The translations under genes and the position numbers were made by a program. A stretch of DNA of 52,287 bases, taken from contig JADCIX010000025.1 of assembly GCA_020247545.1 (NCBI GenBank), positions 1 through 52,287 on the forward strand, written 5' to 3'. The stretch comes from Rhodocyclaceae bacterium (GTDB taxonomy: Bacteria; Pseudomonadota; Gammaproteobacteria; Burkholderiales; Usitatibacteraceae). Shown in pieces: positions 33,698 through 41,317 of this stretch; position 1 is the stretch's first letter; each line of letters begins with the position of its first letter. The notes beneath the pieces were generated by a model. That model saw only the letters and a program-made list of their open reading frames with translations, had not been told where the DNA came from and did no database searches.

Positions 33698-35197
33698 TCA
33701 AGCAGATTCAGTGGCGAACCACGGCGCTCGCGCCGTCATGATGAGTTGTTTGGCCCGCTCTGCCTCCATGCCGGTCATTTCCGTCAGTTCGTCGATGGCT
33801 AAATCCGCAAGGTCAGCCATCGTCTGGACACCCTTTGATGCAAGCAGATGCGCAGTTTCCGCATCCATGCCTTCCATGGCAAGCAAATCATCCGATCCTG
33901 TCTCCATCGACTCTTCGGATTTGATTGCCGCCGTGACCAACGCATCACGCGCGCGGCGGCGCAGTTCATTGACGGTGTCTTCGTCGAAAGCTTCGATTTC
34001 GAGCATTTCGCTCAAAGGTACATAGGCGACTTCTTCCAGATTACTGAACCCTTCAGCAATCAAGATGTTTGCAACTTCCTCATCGACGTCAAGTTTTTCG
34101 ATGAACAATTGTTGGATCGACTGTTGTTCGGTCGAGCGACGCTCACTCGCCGTTTCTTCGGTCATGATGTTGAGTTGCCAGCCGGTCAGCTCGGAGGCAA
34201 GGCGGACGTTTTGTCCGCCACGGCCGATGGCCTGGGCCAGTTGCTCTTCGTCAACCACCACATCCATTGCGTGTCTTTCTTCGTCGACGATAATCGAAGA
34301 CACTTCTGCCGGCGCAAGTGCGTTAATTACGAACTGCGCGGGGTCGGCCGACCACAAAATGATATCGACCCGCTCACCCGCTAATTCGCCGGTGACTGCT
34401 TGCACACGCGAACCGCGCATACCAACACAGGTGCCGATTGGATCCACCCGCGGATCATTCGACTTCACGGCGATTTTTGCGCGCATACCTGGATCGCGCG
34501 CCGCGCCTTTGATCTCTAACAATCCTTCTTCGATCTCCGGCACTTCAAGCTCGAACAGCAACTTAATGAAATCAGGCGAGATGCGGGAGAGCACTAACTG
34601 CGGCCCACGCAGATTACGGTCGATCTTCAGCAGGAACGCACGCACACGATCGCCAACACGCAAATTTTCCTTAGGAATCAACTCGGATTTTGGCAGCAAA
34701 GCCTCGATACGGCCGGATTCAATAATCACGTTGCCGCGCTCCATCCGCTTGATAGTGCCGGTTACCAGCTGCTCGTCACGCGCCAAGAAATCCTGAAGGA
34801 TCTGTTCGCGTTCGGCATCACGGATTTTTTGCAGGATTACCTGTTTCGCCGTTTGCGCGCCGATACGGCCAAACTCAACGGCCTCCAGCGGCTCTTCGAT
34901 CACATCACCAAGCTGCAAATTCTCGCCACGCTCGGGCGCATCCGTAATGGCGATTTGACGCGCTGGTTCCTCGTGCTCTTCGTCGGGCACCACGGTCCAG
35001 CGGCGAAACGCCTCGTACTCGCCGGTGAGCCGATCGATTTCAACCCGCACGTCGGCTTCTTCTTGAAGCACCTTATCGGCAAATTTTCGTTTGGTTGCTG
35101 ATGCCAACGCCATTTCCAACGCGATAAAGACGGTCTCTCGTGGGACACTTTTCTCTCTCGCCAGGGCATCGACCAGCAACAAAATTTCTCGACTCAT
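33698..35197 (-). CDS. nusA: Transcription termination/antitermination factor NusA
   Basis: A 499-residue RNA polymerase-binding factor. In order it has an N-terminal domain ([39 protein letters not shown]), an S1 domain ([31 protein letters not shown]), two KH domains ([52 protein letters not shown]) and two C-terminal acidic repeats of the AR type ([48 protein letters not shown]). The double repeat is typical of proteobacterial NusA. Flanked by rimP and infB. Confidence 0.98.
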   Translation of the reverse strand: MSREILLLVDALAREKSVPRETVFIALEMALASATKRKFADKVLQEEADVRVEIDRLTGEYEAFRRWTVVPDEEHEEPARQIAITDAPERGENLQLGDVIEEPLEAVEFGRIGAQTAKQVILQKIRDAEREQILQDFLARDEQLVTGTIKRMERGNVIIESGRIEALLPKSELIPKENLRVGDRVRAFLLKIDRNLRGPQLVLSRISPDFIKLLFELEVPEIEEGLLEIKGAARDPGMRAKIAVKSNDPRVDPIGTCVGMRGSRVQAVTGELAGERVDIILWSADPAQFVINALAPAEVSSIIVDEERHAMDVVVDEEQLAQAIGRGGQNVRLASELTGWQLNIMTEETASERRSTEQQSIQQLFIEKLDVDEEVANILIAEGFSNLEEVAYVPLSEMLEIEAFDEDTVNELRRRARDALVTAAIKSEESMETGSDDLLAMEGMDAETAHLLASKGVQTMADLADLAIDELTEMTGMEAERAKQLIMTARAPWFATESA

Positions 35198-35261
35198 TTT
35201 CTTACATCTCCATCGTATCCGCCAGTCCGCTAGCGGACAGTCGCAGTTGTTTACTTTTTTT

Positions 35262-35786
35262 CTAAATCTGTGGGATCAATCGCGCTTTTTCGATCTGGCC
35301 AAGTTTCACACACACGGTCTTTCCGCCGTCGCTCCCGAGCGACACTGTTTTGCCCATCACTTTCTTGGATTTTCCCGACTTGCCGATTGCCTTCGCCGAC
35401 TCTTCTCCATCAGAAACCAGAAACGTCACGGAATCTTCTTCGACACCGGAAATCACGCCGTCGAAGCGCTTGCGGTTCTCAACCATCGTATTCAACCGCA
35501 CCCGCACCGGTTGGCCGCGAAATCGCGAAAAATCCCTGCACGTCTTCAACACTCGATCAAGCCCCGGCGAAGACACTTCAAGTCGTTCGTAATCTACGTT
35601 TTCGACCGTTAACGCATGGGATAGCTGATTGCTTACCTTGCTACAGTCCTCGACCGTGACAAACCCTTTGCCTTCCGGCCGATCAATAAACACTCGCAAC
35701 AATCCGCGCGGGGCCCGCTCGATCTCGACGAGCTCCAGCGAGAAGCTCATCAGTGCGTCATCGATGATTTTTTCTAAGTTTGCCAA
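35262..35786 (-). CDS. rimP: Ribosome maturation factor RimP
   Basis: A 174-residue 30S assembly factor. Conserved are [63 protein letters not shown] and the C-terminal SH3-like domain ([36 protein letters not shown]). First gene of the rimP-nusA-infB-rbfA-truB operon, with a promoter and a leader hairpin upstream. Confidence 0.97.
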   Translation of the reverse strand: MANLEKIIDDALMSFSLELVEIERAPRGLLRVFIDRPEGKGFVTVEDCSKVSNQLSHALTVENVDYERLEVSSPGLDRVLKTCRDFSRFRGQPVRVRLNTMVENRKRFDGVISGVEEDSVTFLVSDGEESAKAIGKSGKSKKVMGKTVSLGSDGGKTVCVKLGQIEKARLIPQI

Positions 35787-35914
35787 TCTACGAATCCTTT
35801 GCGCGTGCTCCTTGCGCCAAGGTTGTACATCGGCGGTGCTGAGAAGGCAGTCGCCTTCCGGTCAGCCTAGAGCCGGTCGCTCCAACTGAAACCAACACCC
35901 ATAAACGCAAGAAA

Positions 35915-35936
35915 CAAAAAATGGGCCGAAGCCCAC
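35915..35936 (-). promoter_or_regulatory. Terminator-like leader hairpin of the rimP operon
   Basis: On the minus strand TGGGC-TTCG-GCCCA (35935-35922) is followed by TTTTTTG. It begins about 8 bases after the -10 element of the rimP promoter. A full intrinsic terminator immediately downstream of a promoter and about 130 bases before rimP looks like an attenuator. A rimP leader element of this kind has been described in gammaproteobacteria. Whether it is the same RNA family is not decidable by eye. Confidence 0.6.
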
Positions 35937-35942
35937 TACGAA

Positions 35943-35970
35943 AGTATACCACTCAGGGACGACAAAGAAG
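35943..35970 (-). promoter_or_regulatory. Promoter of the rimP-nusA-infB operon
   Basis: On the minus strand TGG-TATACT forms an extended -10 (35951-35943), with a weak -35 (CTTCTT, 35970-35965) 16 bases upstream. Transcription would start right before the leader hairpin. Confidence 0.55.
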
Positions 35971-36053
35971 GTGGATTTTTGGCGAACCTGCGGCAAGGGG
36001 GCGAGAAACAGTCGGCGCAACCGGCCGCAAACAAGCGATGGACACGCCATTAT

Positions 36054-36071
36054 TGTCGCGAAATTGCAACA
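36054..36071. promoter_or_regulatory. TonB-receptor upstream palindrome, copy 1 (TGTCGC-N6-GCAACA)
   Basis: TGTCGC, GAAATT, GCAACA. It shares the 18-base frame and the right half-site GCAACAAT with the copies at 38030 and 41156, and differs by one base in the left arm. It lies 97 bases upstream of the truncated receptor frame. Confidence 0.5.
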
Positions 36072-36167
36072 ATGTACCGCTTGTTGAATGCTCACGCGCA
36101 ACAGACGGCCACCCTTTGTGCTGAGGCGATTACACTGATTGCATCGTAGAAGAGCCTCTCGCCGCTC

Positions 36168-37937
36168 TTGCAAAGCCACTTTACACGTGCCATCAACAAA
36201 TTTGTCGATAGCCCGCCAACCCTAGACGGCACAGGCGTCGGATCGATCTGGTTTAACCGCGCTGGTCAACGCTTTAACTTCTTGATGACCCTGCCAGTCG
36301 GCCACCCCGATAACCCCTACACCTTCCCAGTAGGCCTACGTTATCGCTTCGCCGATTTGGGCACGACGTACACCAAAACTGTCAATGACGCGTCGCGTGT
36401 TTTGGTCGCCCTGACGGGTACTTGGGGCGGTTGGGATTTCGAAACTGCATATCTGTTTAGCCAAACGAAACGCACCGAAACGGCAAATGGTCGCTTGTAC
36501 TACCCGGCGCTCGTTGCAGCGGTTAACAACCGGTCCTATCGGTTTGGCGGTGTAAACAGCGCAGCTGTCATTTCGGCATTGAATCCATACCGCACGGGTA
36601 CCGGCAAGACAGAAATTTCAAGTGTCGATTTGAAGGGTTCGCGTGAGTTGTTCTCATTGCCGGGCGGCATGGCAGCGTTGGCGGCAGGCGTCGAATTCCG
36701 CCGCGAGTCATTTGATATTGTTTCTGATCCTGAACAAGTTGCCGGCAACTTCGTCGGCATCGCGTCGACCACCGTTGGCGCTTCACGCACCGTCAATTCG
36801 TTGTTCGCAGAGTTATCGGCCCCGATTCTTAAGAACGTTGAGACACAACTTGCGGTTCGACACGACCGTTATAGCGATTACGAAAGCTCGACCACACCGA
36901 AGTTCGGTCTAAAGTGGAAGGCTTTAGATACGCTGGCCGTTCGCGCCAACTACGGCGAGGCCTTCCGCGCACCGTCGTTGACACAAACGTCCAACTCACG
37001 CGTTCAATCATTCAGCACCGTGACCGACCCGGTCCGTTGCCCGAATGGTTCAACCCCACTTCCAGGCGGTGACGCAACAGACTGTACCGGCCGTACCGTG
37101 GCAAGTATCTTCCTGCCCACGACCAGCTTGGAGCCAGAGCGTTCAAAGAGCTTCTCTTACGGCTTCATTTTTTCGCCGTCGGATCGCACATCGTTGCAAG
37201 CTGACCTTTGGGAAATTCGTCGTCGTAACCAGATCGACCGGTTTAGCGCGCAGCAGGTGATCAATAACGAATTTACACCCGGCTATATTGGTGGACAAGT
37301 TCAGCGCAACACGAATCCGGCTTCGTTCTTGACCACTGCGGCGGGCGTCCCTATCCCCGGTACAGGCCCGGTTGAGACCACGGTTCGTCGCTTCTTGAAC
37401 CTCGGTGAAACCCGCGTGAAGGGTGTTGACTTGGACGTACGTCACCGCTTTAGCTTGGGCGGTGGTCGCGTCACGCTAAACGCGCTGGCAACTTGGATGA
37501 TCCGTTACGACTACCAGTTGACCAAGGGCGGCGCGTTTGTCAACGGTGCGGGCAACTTCTACCTGTTCGAAACGCCGAAGCTGCGAGGCACGGCAACTGC
37601 TTCGTACGCCAAGGGCGACTGGTCAAGTTTTGTGCGTTACAACTACACTGGTGGCTGGGATTACAACGATCCGACCGTCGAGTCTGACTGTTACCTCGGG
37701 TCGACCTCGCTGACATTGGCCTACTTGGGCCGCTGCCAAGTCCGTTCGTGGACAACGATCGACGTTGGCACGAGCTACACCGGCTTTAAGCGCTTTACGT
37801 TGGCGGCGGTGGTTCGCAACGTTGAAAACCGCCGCGCACCGTATGACCCGAATCAAACAACGCTGGGCTTCAACCCGTCGTATCACAACCCGCTTGGCGC
37901 AAACGCCAACGTGTCAGTGACATATAGCTTCAAATAA
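36168..37937 (+). pseudogene. N-terminally truncated TonB-dependent receptor
   Basis: The 589-codon frame matches only the C-terminal two thirds of a TonB-dependent receptor. It has no signal peptide, TonB box or plug domain, and opens at a TTG with an in-frame TAG 21 bases upstream. It aligns with the complete receptor at 38254 from about that protein's residue 370: VGHPDNPYTF vs IGHPNNPFAR, KNVETQLAVRHDRYSDY vs KNVELQTAVRYDRYSDY, FRAPSLTQ vs FRAPALTE. The barrel is intact to its C-terminal aromatic end (NANVSVTYSFK). A receptor without a plug cannot be exported or gated normally, so this is probably a 5'-deleted pseudogene. An operator-like palindrome survives upstream. The lack of frameshifts suggests the loss is recent. 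Confidence 0.8.
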
Positions 37938-37958
37938 GCTGAGCTTCACCGCAAGATA

Positions 37959-37988
37959 AAAACGGGGGCTTCGGCCCCCGTTTTCTTT
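37959..37988 (+). terminator. Rho-independent terminator after the truncated receptor gene
   Basis: AAAACGGGGGC-TTCG-GCCCCCGTTTTC. The stable stem with UUCG tetraloop and T-run lies about 22 bases after the stop codon. The A-run on the other side makes it potentially bidirectional. Confidence 0.88.
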
Positions 37989-38029
37989 TGTCGGTTAGAT
38001 CACCTTAACCCACGACACCGAGACAGCTA

Positions 38030-38047
38030 TGTTGTAAGTTCGCAACA
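38030..38047. promoter_or_regulatory. TonB-receptor upstream palindrome, copy 2 (TGTTGT-N6-GCAACA)
   Basis: TGTTGT, AAGTTC, GCAACA within ATGTTGT...GCAACAAT, 207 bases upstream of the receptor ATG at 38254. It is embedded in a larger hairpin: GTTGTAAGT (38031-38039) pairs with ACTTACAAC (38067-38075), and GCAAC (38042-38046) with GTTGC (38057-38061). Confidence 0.5.
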
Positions 38048-38253
38048 ATCCGGCAGGTTGCTGCTGACTTACAACCGCAATTTTTGGCAAAAAGCTACAA
38101 TCATGCGTCTCCCTTTATAAGATCTATCAAAGATCTTCACATTGCGTTTCGTGGCTGCATAGGTCCACTTCCACGAACCGGGGCAGTAGGGGCAGTAATT
38201 TGTAATCCGCATCAACTAACGTCACACCATCATCTCCACTCACGAGGTAATTT

Positions 38254-41049
38254 ATGCAGAACTTCAAACCCCGCGCACTCATCTGCGCATTGACTGCGGT
38301 GGGCGCCTTTGGCGCGGTTTCCGCTGGAAGCGTATTTGCACAAGCCGCTCCAGAAAAGAAAACCGAAAAAATCGAAGTCACCGGCTCAAACATCAAACGT
38401 GTTGACGCTGAGTCTTCCGCTCCAATTCAGGTAATTAGCCAGGAAGAGATTCGCCGCTCTGGCAAACAGACCGTGACCGAGTTGTTGCGTGAGTTGCCAG
38501 TCAACGCCGCAGGTGGTTTGACCGAACTCACCGGTTCCGGCAGCTTCTCATCGGGTGCCGCTTCGGTGTCCCTGCGTGGTTTGGGTTCGACCGCGACACT
38601 GGTACTGTTGAACGGTCGTCGTATCGCCCCTTACGGCTTGGCTGACCCGAACTTTGGCCAATCCGGCATTACTAATTTGAACGCAATTCCCGTTGACGTC
38701 ATCGAGCGCATCGAGATCCTCAAGGACGGCGCATCGGCTATTTATGGCTCCGAGGCTATCGCTGGTGTGATCAACATCATCCTGCGTAAAGACTACAAAG
38801 GCGGCCAAGTCGGTGGTAATGCAACCACCAACAACAAAGGCAAGTACAACACGCAGTCCGCCGTGGCATCCATCGGTTTTGGCGACCTCGCCAAAGACCG
38901 TTACAACGTGTTTGCCAACTTTGAAGCTTACAGACAAAAATCCGTTCGTTTTGTCGAAGTCGAAGATTTCCTCAACCGTCAAGAATTCCGTGACGTCTAT
39001 CTCACCGGCGTGCAAAATTCGGCCTTCAGCCCTTTTCTGACCTACATTTCCAACGCAACCGGCGCAATCGCTCCGACCGCAGGTGCGGCTTGCCCAGCGG
39101 CAAACAACGTAAGCGCGCAGCAGTTCCTTGGCGTACCTGGAACAATGTGTCTTTACGACAACGTTTCTCGCTCGGAAATCGTACCAAAAGTTGAGCGCTC
39201 GAGCGTATTCGCACGCGGCACGTTTGATGTCTCCGGTACAACCCAGTTGTATGCCGAAGGTAGCTACGTTAAGAACTCGGTCTACTTTTTGGGTTTTCCG
39301 CAGGCTGTCGGGCAAGGCACTGGTGCCACATTTAATCCGAGCACCGGTCGCCTGAATCCAGCGCCAACCCAATTGGCAATCGGCCATCCTAATAACCCGT
39401 TCGCTCGCTTGACGTCGGTTCGTGCTCGCATGGACGCAGTTGGCCCGCAAGATAACGAAGTTGAAAGCAAGACCTCACGTGTGGTGGCGGGCATCAAGAC
39501 CGTACTTGGAAAGTACGACTTTGAATCTGGCGTGATGTACAACCGCAACCAGCAGGACACCACCAACTACAACTCGATTCGTTACGACCGCTTGGTACAA
39601 GCGTTTGGCTTCACCGTCGTGCCTAACGCGGTGGGTAACCCAACCCTAGTGGCAAATCCAGCAGGCGGCTTCTACAATTGGGCAGCGCCAAATTCCGGGA
39701 CCATCACCGCTGACTCGATCCGCATCAATGCCAAGGACAAGGCTGACTCGAAGTTCACCGTTTGGGACGCTAAGTTGTCTGGTGAAATCGGCCAGATGGC
39801 AGGCGGCGCGGCCGTATTTGCTACCGGCGTTGAGTACCGTAGAGAAACGCGCGTTGTACGTCCCGACGCAGAGAAAACCCGCGGCAATATCTTTGGTCGC
39901 GGTGTCGCCTCAGTCGACGGCAGCCGCACGGTATCCACTGTTTTCGGCGAGTTGATCATGCCCGTGTTGAAGAACGTTGAGCTTCAAACGGCTGTGCGCT
40001 ACGACCGTTACTCTGACTACGGCAGCTCACTAACCCCTAAAGTGGCGGCTTCGTGGGCACCAATGTCCAACCTGAAATTGCGCGGTAGCTTCGCCCGCGG
40101 CTTCCGTGCACCAGCGCTGACGGAAATCACCCGTTCTTCCACCTCAGGATTCTTCAACGGCGTGGACGACCCACGTCGTTGTAATCGTGGCGCTGGCATA
40201 ACGGTTGGCTGTGGTCTATCGATCCCTGGCCTGATCGTAGCGTTCCCTGGGGTACAACCAGAAAAGGCGGAAACCTACTCTGCCGGTTTTGTCTGGGAAG
40301 TCAACACCGACACAAACGTGAGCGTGGACTACTTCAATATCGCGCGTCGTAACGAAATTTCATTCCTGTCGCTGAACGAAATCTTGTTAAACGAAGGCTC
40401 GACCAATCCACTGTACGCAAACCGCGTGGTACGTGATCCGGCCAATACCAACCCTACCGTGCCAAATGACCCGGGTGCCATCTTGTTTGTCAGTACCTCG
40501 TTCGCAAACTTGGGAGAAACCCGCGTTCGTGGTGTCGACTTCGACATCCGTCACCGTATCTCCCTCGGTAGCTACGGTCGCCTGACCTTGAACGGTGTCG
40601 CGACGATGTATACGGACCAACGCGGTTCCGGTGCGGCGGGCCAGCCATTAACCAGCTACAGCGGCTTCCGCAATGCCCCTGAGTGGCGTGGTCAGCTTCG
40701 TGCAAACTGGGAAGTTGGCGACTGGACCAGTACCGGTGTAATGAACTTTGTGGGTCCGTTCAAATCCTTCAGCAACCCTGAAACACAAAGTGCGGGAAGC
40801 CAAGCGGTGATTCGTGACTGCAACAATAAGGCGAATAGCTATCTGGGTGTTTGTACAGTTTCTGCGTACGTTACGTTTGATGCTGGCACGGAATATCGTG
40901 GCTTCAAAAATTGGCGTTTGAACTTCACGGTTCGCAACATCGCCAACACCAAGCCGTCGATGGACCCACTGGCGCGTCCGTTCAACCTCAACTGGTACCA
41001 GCCACAAGGGATGAACTTCGTTGCGGGTGTACGTTACAGCTGGAACTAA
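38254..41049 (+). CDS. TonB-dependent outer membrane receptor (931 aa)
   Basis: Signal peptide MQNFKPRALICALTAVGAFGAVSAGSVFAQA (cleavage near 31). A TonB-box-like KIEVTGSNIKR, a plug domain (about 50-175: SAPIQVISQEEIRRSGKQTVTELLRELP ... VSLRGLGSTATLVLLNGRRIA ... IERIEILKDGASAIYGSEAIAGVINIIL) and a 22-strand-type barrel follow. The C-terminal strand GMNFVAGVRYSW ends in aromatic residues for BAM recognition. It imports a large or scarce nutrient using the ExbB/ExbD/TonB complex encoded at 47429-49964. The plug and size fit the oligosaccharide/peptide receptors of proteobacteria rather than a classic siderophore type, but the substrate is unknown. Close paralogue of the truncated gene upstream. 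Confidence 0.95.
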   Translation: MQNFKPRALICALTAVGAFGAVSAGSVFAQAAPEKKTEKIEVTGSNIKRVDAESSAPIQVISQEEIRRSGKQTVTELLRELPVNAAGGLTELTGSGSFSSGAASVSLRGLGSTATLVLLNGRRIAPYGLADPNFGQSGITNLNAIPVDVIERIEILKDGASAIYGSEAIAGVINIILRKDYKGGQVGGNATTNNKGKYNTQSAVASIGFGDLAKDRYNVFANFEAYRQKSVRFVEVEDFLNRQEFRDVYLTGVQNSAFSPFLTYISNATGAIAPTAGAACPAANNVSAQQFLGVPGTMCLYDNVSRSEIVPKVERSSVFARGTFDVSGTTQLYAEGSYVKNSVYFLGFPQAVGQGTGATFNPSTGRLNPAPTQLAIGHPNNPFARLTSVRARMDAVGPQDNEVESKTSRVVAGIKTVLGKYDFESGVMYNRNQQDTTNYNSIRYDRLVQAFGFTVVPNAVGNPTLVANPAGGFYNWAAPNSGTITADSIRINAKDKADSKFTVWDAKLSGEIGQMAGGAAVFATGVEYRRETRVVRPDAEKTRGNIFGRGVASVDGSRTVSTVFGELIMPVLKNVELQTAVRYDRYSDYGSSLTPKVAASWAPMSNLKLRGSFARGFRAPALTEITRSSTSGFFNGVDDPRRCNRGAGITVGCGLSIPGLIVAFPGVQPEKAETYSAGFVWEVNTDTNVSVDYFNIARRNEISFLSLNEILLNEGSTNPLYANRVVRDPANTNPTVPNDPGAILFVSTSFANLGETRVRGVDFDIRHRISLGSYGRLTLNGVATMYTDQRGSGAAGQPLTSYSGFRNAPEWRGQLRANWEVGDWTSTGVMNFVGPFKSFSNPETQSAGSQAVIRDCNNKANSYLGVCTVSAYVTFDAGTEYRGFKNWRLNFTVRNIANTKPSMDPLARPFNLNWYQPQGMNFVAGVRYSWN

Positions 41050-41073
41050 GCAGATCAGACAGTAAGTTAGGAC

Positions 41074-41103
41074 AAAAAAAGGGGGCTTCGGCCCCCTTTT
41101 TTG
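41074..41103 (+). terminator. Rho-independent terminator after the 931-aa receptor gene
   Basis: AAAAAAAGGGGGC-TTCG-GCCCCCTTTTTT, about 25 bases after the stop codon. Nearly symmetrical, so it may act on both strands. Confidence 0.9.
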
Positions 41104-41155
41104 TTGCCCAACGAGAGCGGGGAACCGTGCAGAACTGTCACACTCTGTCGCGCGA

Positions 41156-41173
41156 TGTTGCTTTTTAGCAACA
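41156..41173. promoter_or_regulatory. TonB-receptor upstream palindrome, copy 3 (TGTTGC-N6-GCAACA)
   Basis: TGTTGC, TTTTTA, GCAACA is the perfect version: both 6-base arms are exact complements. It lies 145 bases upstream of the receptor ATG at 41318 and about 74 bases upstream of a candidate promoter -35. Confidence 0.55.
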
Positions 41174-41246
41174 ATAGCATCAAGGCCGTGGCTTGACCCC
41201 GCCACGCCCGTTATCCTAGAGATGTTTTCCATTTCGTGACCGTTTG

Positions 41247-41275
41247 TTGAAGTTTGTGTGAATCCTTCATACAAG
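41247..41275 (+). promoter_or_regulatory. Candidate promoter of the 987-aa receptor gene
   Basis: TTGAAG (41247-41252), a 17-base spacer and TACAAG (41270-41275). The gene has an AGGGAGG ribosome-binding site shortly before its ATG. The -10 is weak, as in activator-dependent promoters. Confidence 0.4.
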
Positions 41276-41317
41276 CGGTTAGTTGATTGTTGGGTTTTTC
41301 ATTAGGGAGGTTACGCA

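Larger units (their letters stand above)
35787..36167. other. Intergenic region between rimP and the truncated receptor gene
   Basis: This 381-base stretch holds the rimP promoter (35943-35970) and leader hairpin (35915-35936) on the minus strand, and one copy of the TGTTGC-N6-GCAACA-type palindrome (36054-36071). No convincing coding sequence is seen on either strand; the short open frames crossing it look non-coding. The plug domain expected ahead of the receptor gene at 36168 is missing here. Confidence 0.7.
37938..38253. other. Intergenic region upstream of the first complete receptor gene
   Basis: This 316-base stretch holds the terminator of the truncated gene (37959-37988), a palindrome copy (38030-38047) and a larger nested hairpin (38031-38075). 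A TACAAT -10-like hexamer near 38095 lacks a good -35. No coding sequence is seen. Confidence 0.7.

Noticed and set aside
38548-39450. A 300-codon open frame on the minus strand inside the 931-aa receptor gene
   Set aside because: Antisense to the plug and barrel coding sequence, with no motif; shadow frame.
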